Source of the DNA: a virus
Strand: one strand, 5' to 3'
Virus record (IMG/VR): IMGVR_UViG_3300044718_000026
Span: 1 to 45,897 of that record
Length of the DNA stretch: 45,897 nt
The translations under genes were made by a program, and so were the position numbers. The notes under the pieces are model-generated. The model saw only the letters and a program-made list of their open reading frames with translations, was not told the DNA's origin and did not search any database. Below are positions 7,369 to 15,362 of the stretch, piece by piece. How positions within the stretch are numbered: the stretch's first letter is position 1; each line of letters opens with the position of its first letter.

Positions 7369-8910
7369 ATGGCCACAATCGAGCAGGCGCAGGCGCTCGT
7401 CGGGCTGCTCGAAAACGAGCTGAATAGGAGGCGAGGTGAAATCCAACGGTACGACCGTTACTATCAAGGTAACCACGGATTGTTTTACGCGTCTAAGGAA
7501 TTTGTTAAGTATCACGGCGACAGGTATCGAGATTTCAGTGACAATTGGGTTCAGGTCGTTGCAGACTCGCCGGTCGAACGCCTCACGGTCAACGGTTTCA
7601 AAGTCTACGATTCTCCCGAGGCAGATAAGGATCTCTGGCGAGTCTGGCAGGAGAATGGCCTAGACGCCGATTCGCAGCTCGGCTTCCTGGCCGCAGTACT
7701 CGGGGCCCGCTGCTTCGCGCTGGTTTGGGGCAACCCTGACGACGAGCAGACGCCGGTAGTCACCTTCGAGGACCCACAGCAGTGCGTGGTGGTCTACGAG
7801 CCCGGTAGCCGGCGCAAACGTCGCGCGGCACTGAAGCGGTGGCAGGACGGTTTCAAGGAGTACGGGACGCTGTACCTCCCCGACGAAGTGTGGAAGTTTG
7901 AGCGGCAGTTACAGGTGATCGAGAAGCAGGCGCAGATGGCCAGTGTTGACGAAGAGCTGGCCTCATGGAAACCGCGCGAGAGCGAAACCGAGCCCAACCC
8001 GCAGCCCAACCCTATGGGTGTGGTGCCGATGGTGGAGCTGCCGAATAAGCCGCTACTGGTCGGCGACCCAATCAGCGACGTGGCCGGCGTGGTCGCACTA
8101 CAGAATGCGATCAACCTGTTGTGGGCACAGTTGTTTACTGCGGCCGACTATGCGAGCTTCCCGCAGCGCGTCGTCCTCGGCGCAGAGCGCCCAACCATGC
8201 CAATACTTGACGCCACGGGGCAAATAGTTGGCGAGCGGCCTATGGATATGTCGAAGTTCGCCGTCGATCGGGTGCTGTGGATTACCGGCGCTGATGCGAA
8301 AATCGCCGAGTGGCAGGCAGCGAACCTGGCGGCCTATGCGGACATGATCGAGGTGGCGGTCGGCCACCTGGCCGCACAGACGCGCACCCCGCAGCACTAT
8401 TTGATCGGCAAGATGTCCAATCTGTCCGGCGATGCGCTACTCGCCGCCGAGACTGGCCTAGTTAAGCGTGTTGACGAAAAAATGCTGTGGTTCGGGCAGG
8501 GATTGCGCGAAATGTTTAGCCTCATTGCGCTGGCGCAGGGTAACGACGGCAAGGCGAAGTCGGCGCGGGCCGGATCGGTGCTGTGGGCTGACGCCGAGTC
8601 CCGATCGTATGCACAGCTGGCCGATTCGCTGGTCAAGCTGCAGGCAATCGGCTTCCCGTTCGAGTATCTGGCGCTGCGCTACGGCCTAACGCCTACCGAG
8701 GTGGCCGACGTTATCGCGATGAAAGAGAAGGAAGCGAAAGCTGACCCGATGGGCCTGCTTGTCGACCAACTTAGCGCGGCCGGCGCGCCGATCGCACCGC
8801 CTAAGCCGACCCATCTCAACGTCCCCGTGCCTGGCGTCCCGACGCCGGCAATGCCTGCACTGCCTAAAGCGCCGGCAGCAGCACCCGCGAAGCCCACCGC
8901 GGCGCCGTGA
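7369..8910 (+). CDS. Portal protein (SPP1 gp6-like)
   Basis: The 513-aa protein forms the dodecameric head vertex ring for DNA entry and exit. Typical portal features include RYDRYYQGNHGL near the N-terminus, FSDNWVQVVADSPVERL, and the late helical segment before a Pro/Ala-rich tail. GGGAGA provides the ribosome site. The GTG of the next gene overlaps the stop. Confidence 0.92.
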   Translation: MATIEQAQALVGLLENELNRRRGEIQRYDRYYQGNHGLFYASKEFVKYHGDRYRDFSDNWVQVVADSPVERLTVNGFKVYDSPEADKDLWRVWQENGLDADSQLGFLAAVLGARCFALVWGNPDDEQTPVVTFEDPQQCVVVYEPGSRRKRRAALKRWQDGFKEYGTLYLPDEVWKFERQLQVIEKQAQMASVDEELASWKPRESETEPNPQPNPMGVVPMVELPNKPLLVGDPISDVAGVVALQNAINLLWAQLFTAADYASFPQRVVLGAERPTMPILDATGQIVGERPMDMSKFAVDRVLWITGADAKIAEWQAANLAAYADMIEVAVGHLAAQTRTPQHYLIGKMSNLSGDALLAAETGLVKRVDEKMLWFGQGLREMFSLIALAQGNDGKAKSARAGSVLWADAESRSYAQLADSLVKLQAIGFPFEYLALRYGLTPTEVADVIAMKEKEAKADPMGLLVDQLSAAGAPIAPPKPTHLNVPVPGVPTPAMPALPKAPAAAPAKPTAAP

Positions 8911-9788
8911 ACGCGGACACCAACCAACGACGTACAGCGGCGCTGTCAGCAGCGACCGGCCAGACGGCCATATCTGCGTGGCATCGGGTTGATCCGGCGG
9001 CTGTGGTGGCTACGTGGGGCCCGCAGCTGCCCGCTCTGGTCGCCGCGGTCACTACGGCACAGATAGCGGCCGCGGGGCTGGCTGTGGCCACGGTGGCGGC
9101 CGGTAATCTCGTGGTGGCGGCAGCGTTCGGCGGGCTGGCCAGCGATGGCCGGTCGCTGGCGCGGCTGCTGTTTTCGCCGGCTATCGGCGTGCTGGTCGCC
9201 CTGGCTAGCGGAGTCAAGCCAGCCAGGGCGATGGCTGGCGGCGCGGCCGCCCTCGACATGATCGCTCGCACGCAAGTTGCCGATGCCAACCGTGTTGCTA
9301 TGGGAGTGGCGGTGGCTGCGGACCCCGAGCTCGCCGGCTACGAGCGCGTTGTGCACCTTCCGGCGTGCGGCCGCTGCCTAGTCCTGGCCGGTCGGCTCTA
9401 CCGCTGGTCTGACGGCTTTCAGCGGCACCCGCGCTGCGACTGCACGATGACGCCGGTCACGCGCGAGCAGCACCGCAGCAGCCGGCTCGACAACCACCCG
9501 CGTGCGCTGTTCGACCGGATGACGCCGGCACAGCAGGACAGCAAGCTCGGCATCGCTAACGCACAGGCCATCCGCGACGGCGCGGACATCAGCCAGGTGG
9601 TCAACGCACAAGCGGGAATGGCCACAGCCGGCGGGCTGAAAGTGACCACCTCGGGCGCAACGCGTCGAGGTACGGCCGGCAAGCGCCTCGGGGGAGCCTC
9701 CCGGCTTATGCCCGAGGCAATCTACGAGCTGGCCAGCGACCGGGCGGAAGCAGTCGCAATGCTGCGCTCGCACGGATACATCCTCTAG
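8907..9788 (+). CDS. MuF-like minor capsid / head morphogenesis protein
   Basis: The 293-aa protein starts at GTG overlapping the portal stop. The C-terminal half carries the CGRCLVLAGRLYRW and RHPRCDCTMTP motifs typical of MuF-family head proteins of actinophages (Cys/His-rich, possibly zinc-binding). The N-terminal half is Ala-rich and hydrophobic. Such proteins associate with the portal and are packaged in the procapsid. Confidence 0.85.
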   Translation: MNADTNQRRTAALSAATGQTAISAWHRVDPAAVVATWGPQLPALVAAVTTAQIAAAGLAVATVAAGNLVVAAAFGGLASDGRSLARLLFSPAIGVLVALASGVKPARAMAGGAAALDMIARTQVADANRVAMGVAVAADPELAGYERVVHLPACGRCLVLAGRLYRWSDGFQRHPRCDCTMTPVTREQHRSSRLDNHPRALFDRMTPAQQDSKLGIANAQAIRDGADISQVVNAQAGMATAGGLKVTTSGATRRGTAGKRLGGASRLMPEAIYELASDRAEAVAMLRSHGYIL

Positions 9789-9832
9789 TCGCGCGCACGG
9801 CGCGGCACCTAACCCGCAATGGGAGCAAACGC

Positions 9833-10483
9833 ATGACGGCACCGACCCCGAAGCCTGACGACGTCGACCCAACGAACGGGCCCGCAACGGAACCGCCCGA
9901 GGTCGACACAGACCCGCCAGGCGATGACGGCGACGCACCACCCGCCGACTTGGGCGACGCCGGCAAGAAGGCCCTCGACGCTATGAAAGCTAAGTGGAAG
10001 GCCGCCGAGGCAGCCCGCAAGAAGGCAGAATCGGACCTGGCAGCGGCCAACCTGGCCAACAGCAAGGACGACGCAGCACGAGCAACCGAGCAGGCGCGCC
10101 AGGAGGCCACTACTGCGGCAACGCAGAAGGCGAACGCGCGTATAGTCCGGTCGGAAGTCAAGGCAGCGGCTACAGGTAAGCTGGCAGATCCGAAGGATGC
10201 AATAACGTTCCTAGATCTCGCGCAATTCGAGGTGGACGACGACGGAGAGATCGACAGCGACGCGGTAGCGCAAGCTATCGATGGTCTGCTGAAAGCTAAG
10301 CCCTACCTCGCAGCCGCAACGGGTAACAGGTTCAAGGGCACTGGTGACAATGGAGCCGCAGGGCGCACCGCCGGCGGCAAAAAGCAAGTCACCGAAGCCG
10401 AGCTAAAAACCATGTCACCCGATCAGATAGTCGCCGCTCAAGCCGATGGCCGACTAGTAAATCTGATGACCGGCAAGAATTGA
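9833..10483 (+). CDS. Capsid scaffolding protein
   Basis: The 216-aa protein has an acidic, Pro-rich N-terminus (residues 1-45), a long Lys/Ala/Glu coiled coil (about 46-105) and a basic C-terminal tail, the usual scaffold composition. It lies directly before the major capsid gene. It guides procapsid assembly and is then lost. Confidence 0.85.
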   Translation: MTAPTPKPDDVDPTNGPATEPPEVDTDPPGDDGDAPPADLGDAGKKALDAMKAKWKAAEAARKKAESDLAAANLANSKDDAARATEQARQEATTAATQKANARIVRSEVKAAATGKLADPKDAITFLDLAQFEVDDDGEIDSDAVAQAIDGLLKAKPYLAAATGNRFKGTGDNGAAGRTAGGKKQVTEAELKTMSPDQIVAAQADGRLVNLMTGKN

Positions 10484-10491
10484 GGTAGGGC

Positions 10492-11361
10492 ATGTCTATT
10501 GTCAACTTTAGGCCAGAGATCTGGTCTGCACAGCTTCTCGTCGCGCTGCGAAAGACTCTGGTCTATGGCGGCCCGAACGTCGTTAACCGCGACTACGAGG
10601 GCGAGATTAAGAACGCTGGCGACACGGTGCGCATTACGTCGATCTCACGCCCGACGATTAACACTTACACCCCGAACGTAACCGCTGTTGTCCCGGAAGA
10701 GCTGACTGACGCGCAGCGGTCAATGATTATCGATCAGCAGAAGTACTGGGCATTTCAGGTTGACGACGTCGATCAGGCGCAGGCGCTGGGCAACGTGATC
10801 CCGCAGGCCATGTCCGAGGGTGGCTACGCGCTGGCTGACACCATTGACCAGTTCCTAGCGGGGTTCTACACAGGCGCGCAGCCGGCTAACGTGGTGGGCA
10901 CGACCGGCGCACCCATCGCGGTCACTGCGGCCGCGCCGAACACCGCTTACGACAACGTGCTAGTGCCGCTGCGCACGCGCCTCGGGCGAGCTAACGTCAC
11001 GATGGGCGGTCGCTACTGCATCGTGTCGCCTGAAATCATGGGTCGGCTTCTGATCGACAGTCGCTTTATCAAGGTGAACGAGTCCGGCACTCCCGAAGCC
11101 CTGCGAAACGGTATCGTCGGCCGCGCTGCGGGTTTCGACATTTACGAGTCAAACAACGTTCCCAACCCCACGGGCAACGTGCACGTTGTGCAGGCCGGTG
11201 TGAATCGCGCGCTGTCCTACGCCGAGCAGTTGACGAAGACGGAGGCCTACCGTCCCGAGGCGAAGTTTGCCGACGCCGTTAAGGGCCTGGCCGTGTACGG
11301 CGCAAAGCTCATTCGCCCTGATTCGATCTGCGTTGCCTATGTCGATGCCCTTTCGGCGTGA
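10492..11361 (+). CDS. Major capsid protein
   Basis: The 289-aa protein starts IVNFRPEIWSAQLLVALRK and has the NRDYEGEIKNAGDTVRI and QKYWAFQVDDVDQAQ segments of HK97-fold coat proteins of the P22/actinophage type. GAGGTAGGGC gives a ribosome site. The position after the scaffold gene supports the call. Confidence 0.93.
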   Translation: MSIVNFRPEIWSAQLLVALRKTLVYGGPNVVNRDYEGEIKNAGDTVRITSISRPTINTYTPNVTAVVPEELTDAQRSMIIDQQKYWAFQVDDVDQAQALGNVIPQAMSEGGYALADTIDQFLAGFYTGAQPANVVGTTGAPIAVTAAAPNTAYDNVLVPLRTRLGRANVTMGGRYCIVSPEIMGRLLIDSRFIKVNESGTPEALRNGIVGRAAGFDIYESNNVPNPTGNVHVVQAGVNRALSYAEQLTKTEAYRPEAKFADAVKGLAVYGAKLIRPDSICVAYVDALSA

Positions 11362-11375
11362 TTGGAGTCTGAACC

Positions 11376-11741
11376 ATGGCAGCAATCGTAGTAACACCGC
11401 TGGTCGGTAATGGCAGGGTCGCTGCGCCGACCCCGGCAGTTCTGACGGCTGACAACACGTACCAATCAGTGCCGATCGCGCGCATTCCGTCCGACACTGT
11501 CGTGCTGCAGGTGGTCGTTGCGACCGCAGCAACCACGGTCACGCTCAAGGCCGGCCAGGCGCCGCAGGCCATTGCGGCAGGCCTCGGCGATCTCGTCTTT
11601 ACGTCGCTGGCGACCGGTACGCACTTCATCGGCCCGCTTGAGTCGGGACGGTTCCAGCAGAACGACGGCAGCTTGTCGATCAAGGCCGCGACCGCGGCAA
11701 ACGTGTCGGTAGCTGCGCTGCAGTTGCCGAGGTCGGTCTAG
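11376..11741 (+). CDS. Putative capsid decoration protein (paralogue 1)
   Basis: The 121-aa protein is mostly beta strands with Ala/Thr/Val repeats and ends VSVAALQLP. A second gene at 12901-13224 ends VTVAVLQLP and has the same strand pattern, so the two are probably paralogues. The place just after the capsid gene suggests a head-surface protein. That role is inferred. Confidence 0.6.
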   Translation: MAAIVVTPLVGNGRVAAPTPAVLTADNTYQSVPIARIPSDTVVLQVVVATAATTVTLKAGQAPQAIAAGLGDLVFTSLATGTHFIGPLESGRFQQNDGSLSIKAATAANVSVAALQLPRSV

Positions 11742-11953
11742 TGCCGGCACGCGCGGCCGCATCGCACGCCGTCGAGCCCGACCCTGTGGTGCAGCCCGCC
11801 GAGCCCACCTCGATCTTCATCCGGGAGGGTGGCGGGGTCGTGATCGAGCAGGATCTACCGCTGCCCGAGAACATTGCCGATCGGCTGCGCACGGGCGCGC
11901 TCACGCGCGTTCATGCCAACGGCGATATGTGGCAGGAGGGCGATACGGAGTGA
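11741..11953 (+). CDS. Small head-region protein
   Basis: The 70-aa protein starts at GTG inside TAGTG. Its core (TSIFIREGGGVVIEQDLPLPENIADRLRTGALTRV) resembles short beta-rich proteins seen between capsid and connector genes in actinophages. The next gene's GTG overlaps its stop. No function is known. Confidence 0.6.
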   Translation: MPARAAASHAVEPDPVVQPAEPTSIFIREGGGVVIEQDLPLPENIADRLRTGALTRVHANGDMWQEGDTE

Positions 11954-12549
11954 CGACGCTGGCAGCTCTGGCAACACCGCTCGATCTGGCGAAACGGGGT
12001 ATCACGCTGTCGCCAGGGGAAGCCGACCTGGCAGTTACCTACCTCGATATCGCTACCGCAGCAGTGCGCCAGGCTGCCGGCGTTCCGATCTCGCAGGCCG
12101 TGTCAGTAGTCGAGCTGGAAGGCAGCTGCGATCAGTGGCTGCGGCCACCCGGCGTGCCCGTGACGGCCGTTTCGGCGGTGTCGGTAGACGGGGTGACGGT
12201 TACCGATTGGGTGCTGCGCTCGGGGCAGCTGTGGCGCGCTCGTGGGTGGTCGGATTGGTTCACCCCGAGCTCCGTGATTGTTTCCTACACGCACGGCCTG
12301 CCGAACGTGCCGGCCGACATAGTCGATCTCGTCTGTCGGCTGGCCACAGCCGCGCTCGTGGCCTTCCGGGGGTCGCCTGACGGCGCCGGCCTGGCGTCCT
12401 CGGGCAACGTTCGCCAGGAGACGCTGGCCGACTACTCCGTGACCTATTCGGCGTCCGGCCAGATCACCGAAATGATCTTGCCTGACTCGATTCGCAATCA
12501 GCTCGCTGCGCGGTTCGGCAATAGCGTGGCCGTGGTGGGCAGCCGGTGA
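11950..12549 (+). CDS. Head-to-tail adaptor (gp6-like connector)
   Basis: The 199-aa protein starts at GTG overlapping the previous stop. An N-terminal helical region (LDLAKRGITLSPGEADLAVTYLDIATAAVR) is followed by strands and VIVSYTHGLPNVPADIVDLV. This matches the HK97 gp6/SPP1 gp15 connector family of actinophages, which binds below the portal. Confidence 0.8.
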   Translation: MTTLAALATPLDLAKRGITLSPGEADLAVTYLDIATAAVRQAAGVPISQAVSVVELEGSCDQWLRPPGVPVTAVSAVSVDGVTVTDWVLRSGQLWRARGWSDWFTPSSVIVSYTHGLPNVPADIVDLVCRLATAALVAFRGSPDGAGLASSGNVRQETLADYSVTYSASGQITEMILPDSIRNQLAARFGNSVAVVGSR

Positions 12550-12890
12550 GCGTCGCCAGCATGCGCGGCCGTGTCAGCCGGCTGCTGAACAACACCGCAC
12601 AGCACTACCGCTACGTGCCGGTAGACGACGGTGCCGGCGGCCAGGTCGACACGCTTACCCTCATGGCGACCATGGCGTGCCGGCGCCGGCAGCCGATCGT
12701 CGCCGTCGAGGGCGAGCTTGGGCAGGGCGACGTGACGAACGTGACCGACGTGGTCTACCTGCACCCCGGCGAAGACGTCCAGCGCAACGACGAGCTGCAC
12801 ATCGACGGCGAGATTTTCGACGTGCACGCGGTTTATCCCCCGAGTGGGTCAATCTATCTGCGTGTCGACTGCCGTTCGCGGCAACGATAA
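12546..12890 (+). CDS. Head closure / head-tail joining protein
   Basis: The 114-aa beta-rich protein (GTG start overlapping the previous stop) has the DVVYLHPGEDVQRNDELHIDGEIFDV pattern of SPP1 gp16-like stopper proteins. It seals the head after packaging. It lies in the conserved connector order. Confidence 0.8.
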   Translation: MSVASMRGRVSRLLNNTAQHYRYVPVDDGAGGQVDTLTLMATMACRRRQPIVAVEGELGQGDVTNVTDVVYLHPGEDVQRNDELHIDGEIFDVHAVYPPSGSIYLRVDCRSRQR

Positions 12891-12900
12891 GGAGCACACG

Positions 12901-13224
12901 ATGACTGTTCTTGCCGTGCAGGAAATTCCGATCGACGGAGTCGCGCCGTCGTTCATCGCAGCCGCATCGGGAGGCGATAAGGCGCCAGTCGGACCGCGTC
13001 GACTTCTGCTAGTGCGTAACGGCAGCGGATCTTCGATCAACGTGACCGCCACCACGCCAGGCACAACGCGCAGCCTTGCTATCGAAGATCCGGTTATCGC
13101 CGTGGCTGCTGGCGGTGCGGGAGTCCTGCCGCTCGACGCGGTTTATCGGGGCACTGATGGCAATGCTGACATCGCGTATTCGGCGGTGACCACGGTAACC
13201 GTTGCGGTGCTACAGCTGCCGTGA
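12901..13224 (+). CDS. Putative decoration-like protein (paralogue 2)
   Basis: The 107-aa beta-rich protein resembles the 11376-11741 product in size, strand rhythm and the C-terminal VTVAVLQLP. An AAGGAG site precedes its ATG. It probably decorates the virion, perhaps at the neck since it lies among connector genes. It overlaps the end of an opposite-strand gene by 15 bases. Confidence 0.6.
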   Translation: MTVLAVQEIPIDGVAPSFIAAASGGDKAPVGPRRLLLVRNGSGSSINVTATTPGTTRSLAIEDPVIAVAAGGAGVLPLDAVYRGTDGNADIAYSAVTTVTVAVLQLP

Positions 13225-13431
13225 TCGGCCGCGACAGCGCGTGACGCAATCCACGGTGAAAATTGCCGCGGTGAGCAGCACCCACTCGACCGCACGGAAG
13301 CAGACGCCGAGGCCGGCGACCAGCACCTCGATCAGTGCCGAGCCGAGAGTCGAGCTGGAACGCCGTTTGCTGCGGTAGACGGTCTGCGACAAACGGACCG
13401 GCCCGAGGCCACCACCCACGCTGATTCTCAT
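13210..13431 (-). CDS. Opposite-strand membrane protein inside the head-tail module
   Basis: The 73-aa protein begins MRISVGGGLGPVRLSQ, then a basic stretch (YRSKRRSSS), then hydrophobic residues about 31-63 enough for one or two membrane helices. The forward strand here has no credible gene in any frame from 13225 to 13478. Short proteins starting with a G-rich 'SVGGGLGP' stretch before a membrane helix are familiar from actinophages and actinobacteria. Being antisense to the structural operon, it is a moron candidate that could be expressed outside late lysis. The ribosome site is weak (GAG). Confidence 0.65.
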   Translation of the reverse strand: MRISVGGGLGPVRLSQTVYRSKRRSSSTLGSALIEVLVAGLGVCFRAVEWVLLTAAIFTVDCVTRCRGRSRQL

Positions 13432-13478
13432 AACTCGATCATCGGCTGCGTGCCAGTGATCGTTACGGAGGGGTTGCT

Positions 13479-13832
13479 ATGTCTGGCGTGACTATGGCAC
13501 TCACGGGCGACAAGGAACTAACCGCGGCAATGCTCAAGCTCGGCGCGTCTGCCGAGCTGGTCGTGCACGATGCGGCCGAGCGGTGGGGCGACAACGTCGC
13601 GCAGGGGGCACAGGATCGGGCGCCTGTGTTGACCGGCAAGCTGCGCGAGAAGATCAGCAAGTCGGCCACAGGGGGCGACGTCGAGGTGACTGCGGACGTC
13701 AAGTACGCCACGTATGTTGAGCTCGGCACCGGCCACGGGCCCGCGCAGCCCTACCTCTACCCGGCGTTCGCCGAGCACCGCGACCCGACTCCCGAGGTTC
13801 GGGAGGCGCTTGCCGAGTTCATCGACCTGTGA
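13479..13832 (+). CDS. HK97 gp10-like tail-completion/neck protein
   Basis: The 117-aa protein carries the family signature DRAPVLTGKLREKI and VKYATYVELGTG...AQPYLYPAF. Family members sit at the head-tail junction. TTACGGAGG gives a strong ribosome site 7-8 bases before the ATG. An internal ATG (MALTGDKE) is an alternative start. Confidence 0.88.
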   Translation: MSGVTMALTGDKELTAAMLKLGASAELVVHDAAERWGDNVAQGAQDRAPVLTGKLREKISKSATGGDVEVTADVKYATYVELGTGHGPAQPYLYPAFAEHRDPTPEVREALAEFIDL

Positions 13833-14251
13833 GCACCACAGCGCAGCCGGCGCTACAGCGCGCTATCTACTCCCGGCTCGTGGCCGACAGCGAGCTCTCA
13901 GGGCTTGTGCTGGGCATCTATGACGAAGTGCCACGCACGGTCGCAGCGCCGTTCACCTATCTGGTCATTGACGACGTGCACGAGATCGCCAGCGAGGCGC
14001 ACGACCGATCCGGCCTCGATGCGAGCGTGACGCTGTCTGCGTGGTCGACCTACCGCGGCTACGTCAAGGTCGCCGAGGTGGCCGTGCGGGTCAACGCCGT
14101 GCTGCATCGGCCGGACCCCGCGCTCGCCGTCGAGGGCTTCCGCAACGTATCGATTGCGAACGAAACGCATCAGTTTATGCGCGACCCCGATCCCGACCTG
14201 CGCCGCTGCGTGATGCGTTACCGTGTTTGGCTCGAAACAATACCCGAGTGA
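13829..14251 (+). CDS. Tail terminator / DUF3168-like protein
   Basis: The 140-aa protein (ATGTG region, GTG start overlapping the previous stop) has QRAIYSRLVADSELSGLV and PFTYLVIDDVHE followed by a C-terminal RCVMRYRVWLE strand. This is the pattern of DUF3168/tail-completion proteins that cap the tail tube. Its position before the major tail gene agrees. Confidence 0.82.
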   Translation: MSTTAQPALQRAIYSRLVADSELSGLVLGIYDEVPRTVAAPFTYLVIDDVHEIASEAHDRSGLDASVTLSAWSTYRGYVKVAEVAVRVNAVLHRPDPALAVEGFRNVSIANETHQFMRDPDPDLRRCVMRYRVWLETIPE

Positions 14252-14263
14252 AAGGCAGCAATC

Positions 14264-14680
14264 ATGGCAGGATTGGACGCATTCGGCACGCAGTTGGAGC
14301 GCGCTAACGACGTCGGCACGTATGCCGCCATCGCGAATATCACGAATTTCAAGGGCCCGAACATGAAGCGAAACACGGACGACGTCACGGCGCACGATTC
14401 GCCTAACCGTTATTCCGAGTTTATCGGGCTGCTGGTAGATCCCGGCGAGATTGCGTGTGATCTGAACTACGATCCGGCCGACCACGATTCGCTAGTGTCC
14501 GACTTCGAGGATACCGAGCCGCGCGGCTACAAACTCACCTACCCGCTGTCGTCAAGTGAGTGGGCATTCTCTGCGCTGCTAACAGGCTTCGAGGCGCAGG
14601 CGCCAGTCGACGGTAAGCTCGCCGCCACAGCCACGTTCAAAGTGTCTGGCAAGCCGACGATTACAACGCCGGCCCCGTGA
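14264..14680 (+). CDS. Major tail protein
   Basis: The 138-aa beta-rich tube protein has FGTQLERANDVGTYAAIANI at the N-terminus and NRYSEFIGLLVDPGEIACDL in the middle, as in lambda gpV/TP901-like tail tubes. GAAAGGCAG precedes the ATG. It is followed by the frameshifted chaperone genes, as is standard. Confidence 0.88.
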   Translation: MAGLDAFGTQLERANDVGTYAAIANITNFKGPNMKRNTDDVTAHDSPNRYSEFIGLLVDPGEIACDLNYDPADHDSLVSDFEDTEPRGYKLTYPLSSSEWAFSALLTGFEAQAPVDGKLAATATFKVSGKPTITTPAP

Positions 14681-15066
14681 TGGCGTACCTTAATCGCGAG
14701 GCAATACTTGCCGTTGACGACACGGTCTATGAGGATGTCAACGTGCCCGAGTGGGGCGGCATGGTGCGTTTGCGCGGCCTGACTGGCGCCGAGCGTGACC
14801 GCATGGAAGCATCGATTGCGAGCAACCCCAAGAAGCCCAATCTTGTGAATTTCCGGGCGAAAATGATTGCTGCGTCAGTCTGCGATGAGTCCGGCGGGCC
14901 CGTGTTCGGCACCGCCGACATATCAGCCCTCGGGAACAAATCAGCAGTCGCGCTAGAACGCGTGTTCAATACGGCCATCCGACTGTCCGGCATGACTGAT
15001 GAAGACGTAAAGCAGTTGACCGAGGATTTAGACAACGCCCCGAGCGACAGTTTTACTTCCGACTAG
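14680..15066 (+). CDS. Tail assembly chaperone, short form (lambda gpG-like)
   Basis: The 128-aa protein starts at the ATG in TGATG at the previous stop. A beta-rich N-terminus (VPEWGGMVRLRGLTGAERDR) precedes a helical C-terminus. Near its end the reading can slip by -1 to give a longer protein. The T-run at 15051-15054 is the most plausible slip point, but no classical X XXY YYZ heptamer is evident in the window 15003-15064. Confidence 0.88.
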   Translation: MAYLNREAILAVDDTVYEDVNVPEWGGMVRLRGLTGAERDRMEASIASNPKKPNLVNFRAKMIAASVCDESGGPVFGTADISALGNKSAVALERVFNTAIRLSGMTDEDVKQLTEDLDNAPSDSFTSD

Positions 15067-15362
15067 CGGGGCATCTCGGCAGGACGCTTAGTGAATTACT
15101 GGCGACAATCTCGTCGCACGAGCTCGCAGAATGGATGGCTTATGAACGCATCGCCGGACCGATCGGGGGCAAGCGCGGCGACGTGTCTGCCGCCATTGTT
15201 GCGGCGACCCTGGCCAACATCCACAGCGATGGCGGCCGCGCGTTTGAGATTGACGACTTCATGCCCGAGTGGTCTAAGTCTGTGAAGGAAGTAATGGCGC
15301 CCGAGGACATCTGGTCACAGGTTGTGGCCGCTCACGCGACCCTCACGGCAGGATCTAAGTAA
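15051..15362 (+). CDS. Tail assembly chaperone -1 frameshift extension (lambda gpT-like)
   Basis: In the -1 frame the sequence is open from 15003 to 15362 and encodes FYFRLAGHLGRTLSELLATI, SSHELAEWMAYERIAGPIGG and more, the typical second half of siphovirus tail chaperones. It has no good start of its own in the conserved first part, so it is expressed as a fusion with the 14680 gene. The start given here is the inferred slip point, not a start codon. The stop is directly before the tape measure GTG. Confidence 0.8.
   Translation, partial: FYFRLAGHLGRTLSELLATISSHELAEWMAYERIAGPIGGKRGDVSAAIVAATLANIHSDGGRAFEIDDFMPEWSKSVKEVMAPEDIWSQVVAAHATLTAGSK

Noticed and set aside
13241-13378. Forward 45-aa frame starting GTG in the gap after 13224
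   Set aside because: Thr/Ser/Arg-rich with no ribosome site; the minus-strand frame is more protein-like.
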